A DNA stretch of 64,000 bases. Origin: Agrococcus jejuensis. Its GTDB lineage: Bacteria > Actinomycetota > Actinomycetes > Actinomycetales > Microbacteriaceae. The stretch lies in NCBI RefSeq assembly GCF_007679035.1, contig NZ_VEFR01000001.1, positions 682,001 through 746,000 of the forward strand, written 5' to 3'. The notes under the pieces are model-generated. The model was not told where the DNA came from. It saw only the letters and a list, made by a program, of their open reading frames with translations, and did no database searches. Positions 1 through 6,701 of this stretch are shown piece by piece; position 1 is the first letter of the stretch, and each line of letters opens with the position of its first letter. A program made the translations under genes and the position numbers.

Positions 1-273
1 GCTGCGCTCGATCGCGGCCTGGTCGAAGCCGGCGGCGACGAGCGCGGCGACGAGCGCCTCGCCGTCGGGGCGGCCTGCGACGTCGTTCGCGGCGAGCACG
101 TCGGCGAACTGCTGCTGCAGGGCCGCAGCGCCCGTGAGCTCCTCGGCCGGCGCCGACTCGCTCGGCGCCGCCGACGCGCTGGGCGACGGGCTCGGTGCGG
201 CGTCGCCGCTGCAGCCCGCGAGCGCGAGCAGCGCGGCCATCCCCGTTGCGAGCAGTGCTGCCTGGCGACGCAT
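1..273 (-). CDS. Small lipoprotein, C-terminus cut by window edge
   Basis: Partial gene: the start is in the window but the end lies beyond base 1. The first 91 residues begin with a basic N-terminus and a hydrophobic stretch ending in the lipobox LALAGC (Cys about residue 21), so it should be exported and lipid-anchored. A Ser/Ala/Pro-rich linker follows, then a small globular part with a G-R-P-D-G-E-A-L-V-A-A-L-V pattern. This resembles short conserved actinobacterial lipoproteins (possibly the DUF6993 type, from memory). No enzymatic motif is visible. A TAGGCT -10-like box lies 71 nt upstream of the ATG at 273. Function unknown. Confidence 0.7.
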   Translation of the reverse strand, partial: MRRQAALLATGMAALLALAGCSGDAAPSPSPSASAAPSESAPAEELTGAAALQQQFADVLAANDVAGRPDGEALVAALVAAGFDQAAIERS

Positions 274-343
274 CGCGCTCCCCCTGAGTCCCCGTGCACG
301 GTGCGGCATCCCGACGCCGTGCGGTCGCGATGCGACCCGCGCC

Positions 344-349
344 AGCCTA
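344..349 (-). promoter_or_regulatory. -10 box for the lipoprotein
   Basis: TAGGCT on the minus strand, matching the TANNNT form seen before many genes here. It would give a leader of about 65 nt. No clear -35 is seen. Confidence 0.4.
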
Positions 350-370
350 CCGACGCATCGCCACCAGGGC

Positions 371-405
371 CCGCGCGCCGACGCGCCTGCCACGTCGGCG
401 CGCGG
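371..405 (-). terminator. Hairpin terminator after ssb
   Basis: Perfect 12-bp stem (371-382 with 394-405) and an 11-nt loop, starting 4 nt after the ssb stop. There is no T-tract, as for the other hairpins in this window. Confidence 0.6.
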
Positions 406-408
406 GGG

Positions 409-933
409 TCAGAAGGGGACGTCGTCGTCGACGCCGGCGAGCACGGGATGGAGGTCGGTCCGCTCGAGGTCGGGGGCCGACGCGGCCGCGCCCGGCGTGG
501 CCCAGCCCTGCGCGTCGACGGCGGGTTCCGGAGCGCCGGTCGCGGACGACGCGGCGGTCGTGCGCTCCGACGCCGCGCGCGACGTGCGCTGGAAGGCCGT
601 GGTGCCCCACCTCAGCGAGTGGCCGATGGCGTCGGCCTCGATCTCGACGGTCGTCGCGGGGCGGTCGTCGTCGCCCCACGTCGTGATGCGGAGCCTGCCC
701 GTGACGAGCACGGGATCGCCCTGCCGGATCGACTGGGCGACGTGCGCCGCGAGGTCGCCCCACACGGCGACGGAGTACCAGTTCGTGCCGGCGTCGGACC
801 ACTGGCCCGTCGACGGATCCTGCTTGCGCAGGGTGGATGCGACGCGCAGGTTCGCGACCTGGCGTCCGGACGGGATGGTGCGCAGCTGCGGGCTCGAGCC
901 TGCGGTGCCCTCGATGGTGATGCGATCGGTCAT
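409..933 (-). CDS. ssb: Single-stranded DNA-binding protein
   Basis: 174 residues. Residues 1-115 form an SSB OB-fold: the start TITIEGTAG-like strand, the G-R-Q-V-A-N-L-R-V-A-S core, N-W-Y-S-V-A-V-W-G-D and G-D-P-V-L-V-T-G-R-L. A flexible Ala/Pro-rich linker follows, ending in the acidic tip DDDVPF that normally binds partner proteins. It coats single-stranded DNA and recruits repair or replication factors. It stands alone, without rpsF/rpsR neighbours, so it is probably the accessory (SsbB-like) paralogue rather than the replicative SSB. A hairpin terminator follows directly. Confidence 0.9.
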   Translation of the reverse strand: MTDRITIEGTAGSSPQLRTIPSGRQVANLRVASTLRKQDPSTGQWSDAGTNWYSVAVWGDLAAHVAQSIRQGDPVLVTGRLRITTWGDDDRPATTVEIEADAIGHSLRWGTTAFQRTSRAASERTTAASSATGAPEPAVDAQGWATPGAAASAPDLERTDLHPVLAGVDDDVPF

Positions 934-1154
934 GCGAGCACCATCGCGGTCGGCGCCGACTCTCGTGCCACGGGCATCGCGCTCCTGTGGAGGGGCTTCG
1001 CCTGTGGAGCCGCGACCGGCCGGCGATGCTGCGGCCGTGCCGATCGCGACCGACGTCAGCGGTGCGCGACGGCACGCCCGACGCTCGGCGTGTCGGTGGT
1101 CGCGCCTACGTTCGAGGCATCCGGGGCCGGCCGGCGATGAAGAGGGAGGCAGGG

Positions 1155-1394
1155 ATGTCCACCACCACCGCGTATCTGCCAGCGCGCTTCGGCATCGCCA
1201 TGGCGCAGGTCAACGAGTCGATGTGGCGCGTCACGCGCCCGAGCGGCGACGTCGTCGGCCACATCGAGAGGCTCCCCGGCGCAGACGGCGATCGCTTCCG
1301 CGCGCGCCGGCTGCTGCCGAGGAGCCATCGATACCTCTCCCTGGGCGAGTTCTGGTCGATCGACGACGCGATCGACTGCTTCCGCCAGGGATGA
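1155..1394 (+). CDS. Small conserved hypothetical protein
   Basis: 79 residues. The start ATG at 1155 is chosen because AGGGAGG lies just upstream; the frame stays open further 5' but without a ribosome site. The protein has no membrane segment or signal peptide. It is rich in Arg and aromatic residues, with a V-G-H-I-E-R-L-P stretch and a C-terminal L-G-E-F-W-S-I-D-D-A-I-D-C-F pattern, which suggests a small compact cytoplasmic fold. It converges with yceI. I do not recognise the family. Confidence 0.65.
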   Translation: MSTTTAYLPARFGIAMAQVNESMWRVTRPSGDVVGHIERLPGADGDRFRARRLLPRSHRYLSLGEFWSIDDAIDCFRQG

Positions 1395-1413
1395 CTCGCC
1401 GCAGATCGGCGAG
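1395..1413. terminator. Short hairpin between convergent genes
   Basis: Perfect 7-bp stem CTCGCCG/CGGCGAG with a 5-nt loop, starting right after the stop of the small upstream gene and 12 nt before the yceI stop on the other strand. It may serve both. Confidence 0.45.
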
Positions 1414-1424
1414 CGAGGGTCTCG

Positions 1425-1982
1425 CTACTGCTTGACCGCCGAGATCTCGACCTCGACCTTGACGTCGTCGCCCAGCATGAGGCCGCCGGTCTCGAGGGTC
1501 GTGTTGAACGAGATGCCGTACTCGTCGCGGCTGATCGTGAACGTGGCGGTGGCGCCCACGCGGGGGTTGCCGAAGCCGTCGACGCCGAAGCCACCGACCT
1601 CGAGGGCCAGGGTGATCTCGCGCTCGATGCCGCGCAGCTGGATGATGCCGTCGACGAGGTACTCGCCGTCGACGACGCGTGCGCCCGTCGAGCGGAACGT
1701 CCACTGCGGGTGCTCGTCGGTGGCGAAGAAGTCGCCCGAGCGCAGGTGGGCGTCGCGGTCGGCGTTGCGCGTGTTGATCGTCGCGGGGTCGACGGATGCC
1801 TCGACGGTCGACGCCGCCGGGTCGTCGGCGAGCACGATGGTGCCCTCGATGTGCTCGATGACGCCGCGCACCTTGGCGACGACGTGGCGCACCGAGAAGC
1901 TCACGGTGGAGTGGCTCGCGTCGATGACGTACGTGCCGGCCGTGTAGCCCGGGATCTGCGCAGCGGTGATGGTGTCGGTCAT
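1425..1982 (-). CDS. YceI-family lipocalin-like protein
   Basis: 185 residues; ATG at 1982 has AAGGAG upstream. The family hallmark is clear: Y-V-I-D-A-S-H-S-T-V-S-F-S-V-R-H near residue 20, then S-G-D-F-F-A-T-D-E-H-P and an L-x-L-R-G-I-x-R-E-I-T-L strand pattern. YceI proteins are beta-barrels that bind polyisoprenoids or other amphiphiles. Members with a signal peptide are periplasmic; this one has none, so it is probably cytoplasmic, as in many actinobacteria. A perfect 12-bp palindrome lies 64 bp upstream. YceI genes are often paired with MarR regulators elsewhere, but none is adjacent here. Confidence 0.9.
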   Translation of the reverse strand: MTDTITAAQIPGYTAGTYVIDASHSTVSFSVRHVVAKVRGVIEHIEGTIVLADDPAASTVEASVDPATINTRNADRDAHLRSGDFFATDEHPQWTFRSTGARVVDGEYLVDGIIQLRGIEREITLALEVGGFGVDGFGNPRVGATATFTISRDEYGISFNTTLETGGLMLGDDVKVEVEISAVKQ

Positions 1983-2045
1983 GGGAACTCCTTGAGCGGG
2001 GATCGAGGTGGAGCGGTGGCCGGCGCCGAGTGCGCCGCCATCTGC

Positions 2046-2057
2046 TTCGAATTCGAA
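2046..2057. promoter_or_regulatory. Palindrome upstream of yceI
   Basis: TTCGAATTCGAA, a perfect 12-bp palindrome in the yceI/dedA gap. It is in the position of an operator for yceI; MarR-type regulators bind sites of this size and symmetry. The regulator is not in the window. Confidence 0.4.
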
Positions 2058-2125
2058 CAACTCAGAGCATGCCGCATCCATTCCCGATCCGATCGATGGG
2101 CCGCACGGCAGGCGTCCCGGGCGTG

Positions 2126-2821
2126 TCAGACGGGCGTGCCCGACTCCGGGTCGAGGCCCGCCGCGCGGCGCTTGCGGTCGTCGAGCACGCGGCGCAGCAC
2201 CCACACCACCAGCACGACGACGACGGCGGCGATGACGACCCACTGCAGCACGTCGGCGTACGGCTCGACCGCGTGCCAGTTGCGGCCCAGCGTGAAGCCG
2301 GCCATGACGAAGATGGTGTTCCACACGCCCGAGCCGATGGTCGTGAGGGCCAGGAACTTCCAGACCGGCATGCGCTCGATGCCCGCAGGGATCGAGATCA
2401 GGCTGCGGAAGATGGGGAGCACGCGCCCGAGGAGCACGGCCTTGCCGCCGTGCTTGCGGAACCACGCCGTCGTCTTGTGCACGTCGTCGGCGCGCACGAG
2501 CGGCATCCTCTCGGCGACCCACACGACGCGGTCGTGGCCGAGCAGGCGGCCGACGAGGTAGAGCGCGAGCGCGCCCACGACCGAGCCGACCGTCGTCCAG
2601 ATGAGCGCCTCGGCGAGCGAGAAGCCGCCCTGCGCGGCCGTGAAGCCGGCGAGCGGCAGGATGACCTCGCTCGGGATGGGCGGGAAGAGGTTCTCGGCGG
2701 CGATCGCGACCGCCGCGCCGGGTGCGCCGATGGTCTCCATGAGCCCGACGGCCCATGCGGCGACACCCGTGAGCTCGTCGGATGCGGTGGTCGAGGCGGC
2801 GGCCAGCGTCGTGATCAGCAC
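2126..2821 (-). CDS. DedA-family membrane protein
   Basis: 231 residues, about five membrane segments. DedA signatures are present: E-N-L-F-P-P-I-P-S-E near residue 44 (half-buried re-entrant region with the conserved Glu and Pro-rich turn) and G-R-V-L-P-I-F-R-S-L-I-S-I-P-A-G with the essential Arg pair. DedA/SNARE-associated proteins act as lipid (for example undecaprenyl-phosphate) scramblases or transporters and maintain proton-motive force. The start is GTG 2821, chosen because TAGGGT lies 6 nt before it (leaderless). The C-terminal tail is basic and cytoplasmic. Confidence 0.9.
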   Translation of the reverse strand: MLITTLAAASTTASDELTGVAAWAVGLMETIGAPGAAVAIAAENLFPPIPSEVILPLAGFTAAQGGFSLAEALIWTTVGSVVGALALYLVGRLLGHDRVVWVAERMPLVRADDVHKTTAWFRKHGGKAVLLGRVLPIFRSLISIPAGIERMPVWKFLALTTIGSGVWNTIFVMAGFTLGRNWHAVEPYADVLQWVVIAAVVVVLVVWVLRRVLDDRKRRAAGLDPESGTPV

Positions 2822-2827
2822 GCGGCA

Positions 2828-2833
2828 ACCCTA
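2828..2833 (-). promoter_or_regulatory. Leaderless -10 box of dedA
   Basis: TAGGGT with a 6-nt gap to the GTG at 2821, so transcription should start at or next to the start codon. Confidence 0.6.
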
Positions 2834-2899
2834 GGCGAGCGTCCTATGGAGTGCGCGGAGGGCGCGCAGGCCGCGACGGTGCCGCCCATCGGCGACTCG

Positions 2900-2905
2900 T
2901 AGGAT
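2900..2905 (+). promoter_or_regulatory. -10 box of tRNA-Arg
   Basis: TAGGAT ending 9 nt before the mature tRNA 5' end. No convincing -35 is seen. Confidence 0.5.
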
Positions 2906-2914
2906 CGACGCATT

Positions 2915-2987
2915 GCCCCCGTAGCTCAATGGATAGAGCATCGGCCTTCTAATCCGACGGTTGCGCGTTCGAGTCGCGCCGGGGGCG
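2915..2987 (+). tRNA. tRNA-Arg (anticodon TCT)
   Basis: 73 nt. Acceptor GCCCCCG pairs with CGGGGGC, discriminator G at 2987. The D arm GCTC/GAGC, anticodon loop CTTCTAA (TCT) and T arm GCGCG-TTCGAGT-CGCGC all fold. The last anticodon-stem pair is a C/T mismatch, as in other actinobacterial tRNA-Arg(TCT) that I recall. CCA is not encoded. The next gene's ATG begins 2 nt after the tRNA end. Confidence 0.95.
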
Positions 2988-2988
2988 C

Positions 2989-3642
2989 ATGGCACTCAGC
3001 GGCGTCTGCTTCGACATGGACGGCACCCTCGTCGACACCGAGCCCGTGTGGCACGCATCCCTCATGGCGATGTGCGCCGCCGAGGGCGTGGCGTGGACGC
3101 AGGCCGACTGCGACCGCTCCGTGGGCAAGCCCATGGAGTGGTGGTCGGCCGACATGCGCTCGCGCGGCATGCCGGGCTCCGACGCCGAGCTGCGCGCACG
3201 CGCCGTGGGCATGGTGGCGGATGCCGTGGGCGACGACGTGCCCTGGCTTCCGGGCGCGTACGAGCTGCTCGTCGCGCTCGCCGACGCGGGCATCCCGACG
3301 GCCCTCGTGACGAACGCCGGGCGGGCGAACGCCGACGCGCTCGTGCGCGCCGCACCCGCGGGGTCGCTGGAGGTCGTCGTGACGAGCGACGACGTGAGCG
3401 ATCCGAAGCCGCACCCCGAGGCGTACCTCGCCGCGGCGACGCTGCTGGGCGTGGATCCCGAGCGCTCGATCGGCGTCGAGGACTCGGGTCCGGGCTCGCA
3501 GGCCGTCGTCGCGGCCGGCATGACCCTGTGGTTCGTGCGCAGCCACTCCCCCGATCCGGGGTTCGCGCCGGCGCACTCGATCGCGTCGCTCGCCGAGGTG
3601 ACCGTCGACGACGTGCGGGCGGCGTTCGCGGCGCTCGACTGA
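2989..3642 (+). CDS. HAD-family hydrolase (phosphatase/phosphoglucomutase-like)
   Basis: 217 residues. Motif I is F-D-M-D-G-T-L-V-D-T-E at residues 8-18 (nucleophile Asp9, acid/base Asp11), a TN pair forms motif II, the D-P-K-P-H-P-E lysine is motif III and V-E-D-S-G-P-G is motif IV. The small helical cap between motifs I and II marks the subfamily I beta-phosphoglucomutase/phosphoglycolate-phosphatase type. The substrate cannot be told. The start must be at 2989 or close to it because motif I begins at residue 8. This leaves only 2 nt after tRNA-Arg, so the mRNA 5' end may come from tRNA 3' processing. Confidence 0.9.
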   Translation: MALSGVCFDMDGTLVDTEPVWHASLMAMCAAEGVAWTQADCDRSVGKPMEWWSADMRSRGMPGSDAELRARAVGMVADAVGDDVPWLPGAYELLVALADAGIPTALVTNAGRANADALVRAAPAGSLEVVVTSDDVSDPKPHPEAYLAAATLLGVDPERSIGVEDSGPGSQAVVAAGMTLWFVRSHSPDPGFAPAHSIASLAEVTVDDVRAAFAALD

Positions 3643-3696
3643 GGCGCGGCGGCGGACGCCGGCCGCGGTGTCGGTGGTCGCTGCGACGATCCGCGC

Positions 3697-4209
3697 ATGC
3701 GCAGCGCACCGAGCCCGTCCGCCGATCGCCCGACGATGCCCGAGGGCTACGGCCTGCCCGACACGACCGAGGGCGTGCTGCCATGGTCGGCCGTCGAGCA
3801 GCGCCTCGTCGCGTCGAGGCACTACTGGCTCGCGACCGTGCGGCCCGACGCGACGCCGCACGTCGTGCCTCGCTGGGGCGTGTGGGTCGACGGCGCGTTC
3901 TGGTACGACGGCGCTCCCACGACGCGGCACGCGCGCAACGCGGAGGCGAACCCCGCGGTGACGCTCACGCTCGAGTCGGGCACGGAGGTCGTGATCGTGG
4001 AGGGTCGATCGACCGCGACGCGCGCGGACGCCGACGGCCTCGGCGCACGGCTGGCCGCCGCCTTCGCGAAGTACCACGACGACGGCTACGCACCCGAGGC
4101 GGATGCCTGGTCGGGCGACGACGGCGGTGGCCTGCGCGTCGTGACGCCGCACCGGGCGCTCGCGTGGTTCGACTTCCCGAACGACTGCACGCGGTTCCGG
4201 CTGCGATGA
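3697..4209 (+). CDS. Pyridoxamine-phosphate-oxidase-fold (FMN/F420) protein
   Basis: 170 residues. It carries the split-barrel pattern Y-W-L-A-T-V-R-P-D-A-T-P-H-V-V-P-R-W-G near residue 42, followed by a T-R-H-A-R-N-A-E-A-N-P-A-V-T-L helix/strand typical of the PNPOx-like superfamily. Such proteins bind FMN or F420 and reduce or bind small molecules. The role here is unknown. Upstream GACGAT-N6-ATG resembles the leaderless pattern with a weaker box. Same strand as the HAD gene and orn. Confidence 0.8.
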   Translation: MRSAPSPSADRPTMPEGYGLPDTTEGVLPWSAVEQRLVASRHYWLATVRPDATPHVVPRWGVWVDGAFWYDGAPTTRHARNAEANPAVTLTLESGTEVVIVEGRSTATRADADGLGARLAAAFAKYHDDGYAPEADAWSGDDGGGLRVVTPHRALAWFDFPNDCTRFRLR

Positions 4210-4250
4210 CCGCGCCCGATGCCGACGACCGCGGCCCCCGACGCGACGGA

Positions 4251-4256
4251 TAGGCT
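4251..4256 (+). promoter_or_regulatory. Leaderless -10 box of orn
   Basis: TAGGCT with 7 nt to the GTG at 4264. It decides the start of orn, since it lies inside the upstream in-frame extension. Confidence 0.6.
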
Positions 4257-4263
4257 CGACGAC

Positions 4264-4902
4264 GTGCCTGCCGCTGACCGCATCGTCTGGATCGACTGCG
4301 AGATGACGGGCCTCGACCCGTCGATCGACGAGCTCGTCGAGGTCGCCGTCCTCGTGACCGACTTCGAGCTCGAGGTCATCGACCCCGGCATCGAGCTCGT
4401 CATCAAGGCATCGGATGCCGCCATGGCGAACATGGACGACTTCGTGCGGAACATGCACGCGACGAGCGGGCTCGACCAGCTCATCCCGCACGGCATGGCG
4501 CTCGAGGAGGCCGAGACGCAGGTGCTCGAGTACATCCAGCGGTTCGTGCCGCTCGAGCGCTCGGCGCCGCTCGGCGGCAACACGATCGGCACCGACCGCA
4601 CGTTCCTGGCGCGCTACATGCCGCGCGTCGACAGGCATCTGCACTACCGCTCGATCGACGTGTCGAGCATCAAGGAGCTCTCGCGCCGCTGGTACCCGCG
4701 CGCCTACTTCCAGTCGCCCGAGAAGGCAGGCGGCCACCGTGCGCTCGCCGACATCCTCGAGTCGGTGCGCGAGCTGCAGTACTACCGCAAGGCCGTCTTC
4801 ACGCAGGACGACGTGACGAGCGAGTCGGCGCGCCAGGCCTCGGAGGAGGTCGTCGCATCGTTCGCCGAGGCGCTGTCGTCGAAGGGCTCGGATCTGTCGT
4901 AG
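4264..4902 (+). CDS. orn: Oligoribonuclease
   Basis: 212 residues from GTG 4264 (an in-frame ATG at 4219 is less likely because TAGGCT sits between them). DEDDh 3'-5' exonuclease: W-I-D-C-E-M-T-G-L-D gives Asp11/Glu13, G-T-D-R-T-F-L gives the second Asp, and G-G-H-R-A-L-A-D-I gives catalytic His and last Asp. It degrades 2-5-nt RNA fragments and pGpG to mononucleotides in the cytoplasm. Length is typical. tRNA-His follows by 35 nt, an arrangement common in actinobacteria. Confidence 0.95.
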   Translation: MPAADRIVWIDCEMTGLDPSIDELVEVAVLVTDFELEVIDPGIELVIKASDAAMANMDDFVRNMHATSGLDQLIPHGMALEEAETQVLEYIQRFVPLERSAPLGGNTIGTDRTFLARYMPRVDRHLHYRSIDVSSIKELSRRWYPRAYFQSPEKAGGHRALADILESVRELQYYRKAVFTQDDVTSESARQASEEVVASFAEALSSKGSDLS

Positions 4903-4937
4903 ACTGTCCTGGTTGTTCCCGCGAGGGAGCGACGCAT

Positions 4938-5011
4938 GGTGGGTATAGCTCAGCTGGTAGAGCGCCTGGTTGTGGTCTAGGAGGCCGCGGGTTCAAGCCC
5001 CGTTACTCACC
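4938..5011 (+). tRNA. tRNA-His (anticodon GTG)
   Basis: 74 nt including the encoded extra G at -1 (4938), which pairs with discriminator C5011 and is the identity mark of tRNA-His. The loop TTGTGGT carries GTG. Acceptor GTGGGTA pairs with TACTCAC with one G-T pair; the T arm GCGGG-TTCAAGC-CCCGT folds. CCA is not encoded. Confidence 0.95.
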
Positions 5012-5020
5012 CCGAATCGC

Positions 5021-5050
5021 GAAGGCCGTCCTCGAACGAGGGCGGCCTTC
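5021..5050 (+). terminator. Hairpin terminator after tRNA-His
   Basis: GAAGGCCGTCCTCG pairs with the mirror strand ending GGCGGCCTTC (one G-T pair), followed by GTCGTC rather than T's. The GAAGG...CCTTC stem base recurs at 20051, 50294 and 59496. Confidence 0.7.
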
Positions 5051-5074
5051 GTCGTCCCCCGTCGACGACCGCCA

Positions 5075-5095
5075 CCCATGCATCCCCCATGCATC
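5075..5095. repeat. Tandem direct repeat upstream of desaturase
   Basis: Two copies of CCCATGCATC, 11 bp apart start to start (5075-5084 and 5086-5095). They lie 36 bp upstream of the desaturase -10. One helical turn separates them, so they may be a regulator site. Confidence 0.5.
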
Positions 5096-5106
5096 GTCGA
5101 TGGAGT

Positions 5107-5125
5107 CTGCGTAGGGCATACGCAG
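5107..5125. promoter_or_regulatory. Operator-like inverted repeat at desaturase promoter
   Basis: CTGCGTA-GGGCA-TACGCAG, a perfect 7-bp inverted repeat with a 5-nt centre. It covers the -35/spacer region of the promoter whose -10 is at 5131-5136, the classic position for a repressor. Confidence 0.5.
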
Positions 5126-5130
5126 TCGCG

Positions 5131-5136
5131 TACCGT
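5131..5136 (+). promoter_or_regulatory. -10 box of desaturase gene
   Basis: TACCGT, 57 nt before the ATG at 5194, so this gene has a true leader with a ribosome site. Confidence 0.45.
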
Positions 5137-5193
5137 GGAGTCATCGGCTCGGCAAGGATCGGATCGGTGCAACCGACCGGCGGGAGCCCACGG

Positions 5194-6288
5194 ATGACGA
5201 TCGCACTCGACGGCCTCGGGCCCGTCCGCACGACGAAGGCCAGCGGCGCCGCCCGCGGTCCCTCGACCTTCTCCTCGTTGCGCGCGAGCGTGCAGGACCG
5301 CGGCCTGCTGGGACGCACCCGCACGTTCTACGTGCTGCTGTGCGCGGGCCTCGGCCTCGCGCTCGCCGGCCTCGGCGTCGCCTTCGTGCTGCTGGGCGAC
5401 TCGTGGTGGCAGCTCGCCGTCGCAGCTGCGCTCGGCATCCTGCTCACGCAGTTCGCGTTCCTCGGCCACGAGGCCTCGCACCGCCAGATCCTGGCATCGG
5501 GTCCCGCGAACGACCGGCTCGGCCGCATCCTCGCGGTCGGCATCGTCGGCATCAGCTACGCCTGGTGGATGACGAAGCACACGCGCCACCACGCGAACCC
5601 CAACCGCCGCGGCCACGACCCCGACGTCGAGTGGGACACCGTCTCGTTCCTGCCGGAGGACGCCGCCCGCCAGACGGGCCTCCTCGCTGCGATCACCCGC
5701 CGCCAGGGCGCGCTGTTCTTCCCGCTGCTGACCTTCGAGGGCGCCAACCTGCACTACCGCGGCCTGCGCCTGCTGGTCTCGCGCGAGCAGGTCTCGGGTC
5801 GCTGGATCGAGCTCGGCATGATGGCTGCTCGCTGGGCGCTGTACCTCGGTGCGCTCTTCGCGATGCTGCCGATCGGCATGGCGTTCGCGTTCCTCGGCGT
5901 GCAGCTGGCCGTCTTCGGCGTCTACATGGGCGCGTCGTTCGCGCCGAACCACAAGGGCATGCCGCTCGTGGGTGCCGACGAGCGCCTCGACTTCCTCACG
6001 AAGCAGGTGCGCACGTCCCGCGACATCCGCGGCGGCTGGTGGGCCACCGCCCTGTTCGGCGGCCTCAACCACCAGGTCGTGCACCACCTCTTCCCGAGCA
6101 TGCCCCGGCCGCACCTCGCGAAGGCGCGCGACCTCGTGCGCGCGCACTGCAAGACGCACGACATCCCGTACACCGAGGCGAGCCTCGTCGCGTCGTACGT
6201 CATCGTCATCCGCTACCTCAACGAGGTGGGACTGCAGGCCCGCGACCCGTTCGACTGCCCGCTCGTGCAGAACCTCCGTCGCCGCTGA
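5194..6288 (+). CDS. Membrane fatty acid desaturase
   Basis: 364 residues from ATG 5194, which has GGCGGGAG about 10 nt upstream; the open frame to 5089 crosses the promoter and is not coding. The three histidine boxes of di-iron membrane desaturases are H92-E-A-S-H96, H129-T-R-H-H133 and H293-Q-V-V-H-H298 (with L-F-P-S-M-P-R). Two hydrophobic pairs flank the boxes. It should insert a double bond in acyl chains (delta-9 type, DesA3-like) to adjust membrane fluidity, needing an electron donor not encoded next door. The promoter carries an inverted repeat and a tandem repeat, suggesting tight control. Confidence 0.92.
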   Translation: MTIALDGLGPVRTTKASGAARGPSTFSSLRASVQDRGLLGRTRTFYVLLCAGLGLALAGLGVAFVLLGDSWWQLAVAAALGILLTQFAFLGHEASHRQILASGPANDRLGRILAVGIVGISYAWWMTKHTRHHANPNRRGHDPDVEWDTVSFLPEDAARQTGLLAAITRRQGALFFPLLTFEGANLHYRGLRLLVSREQVSGRWIELGMMAARWALYLGALFAMLPIGMAFAFLGVQLAVFGVYMGASFAPNHKGMPLVGADERLDFLTKQVRTSRDIRGGWWATALFGGLNHQVVHHLFPSMPRPHLAKARDLVRAHCKTHDIPYTEASLVASYVIVIRYLNEVGLQARDPFDCPLVQNLRRR

Positions 6289-6310
6289 CGCGGCACGCGC
6301 CGCAGACGGG

Positions 6311-6316
6311 TAGCGT
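6311..6316 (+). promoter_or_regulatory. Leaderless -10 box of minizincin gene
   Basis: TAGCGT with a 7-nt gap to ATG 6324. Confidence 0.55.
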
Positions 6317-6323
6317 GGCCGCG

Positions 6324-6677
6324 ATGCCGATGCCCTCCCCCGTGAGCCCCGACGAGTTCGAGGCGATCGTCACCGACGAGCTCGACGAGCTGCCCGACGA
6401 CATGGTCGACGGCCTCGACAACGTCGTGTTCCTCGTCGAGGACCGGCACGAGACCGAGGATCTGCTCGGCATCTACGAGGGCGTCGCGATCACCGAGCGC
6501 GGGAGCTACGGCTTCGGCGAGCTGCCCGACCGCATCATCGTGTTCCGCGAGGCGCATCTCGAGCGCTGCTCGACGATGGACGAGCTGCGCGACGAGGTGC
6601 ACACGACGCTCGTGCACGAGATCGCGCACTTCTACGGGATCGACGACGACGAGCTGCATCGGCTCGGCTGGGCCTGA
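6324..6677 (+). CDS. Minizincin-type metallopeptidase-like protein
   Basis: 117 residues, acidic. The zinc signature H-E-I-A-H-F-Y-G-I-D-D at 98-108 (HExxHxxGxxD) sits at the extreme C-terminus. This is the DUF1025/PF06262 minizincin family found in most actinobacteria. The length is normal for that family. Substrate unknown; it may be a very small protease or a zinc protein. The start is at ATG 6324 because of the leaderless box. Confidence 0.85.
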   Translation: MPMPSPVSPDEFEAIVTDELDELPDDMVDGLDNVVFLVEDRHETEDLLGIYEGVAITERGSYGFGELPDRIIVFREAHLERCSTMDELRDEVHTTLVHEIAHFYGIDDDELHRLGWA

Positions 6678-6701
6678 CGATCCGGCCGATCGCGTCGGCG
6701 A

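Noticed and set aside
5089..5193. Longer N-terminus for the desaturase
   Set aside because: The region carries the inverted repeat and -10 box, and the ATG at 5194 has a ribosome site; residues upstream are Arg-rich and lack family similarity.
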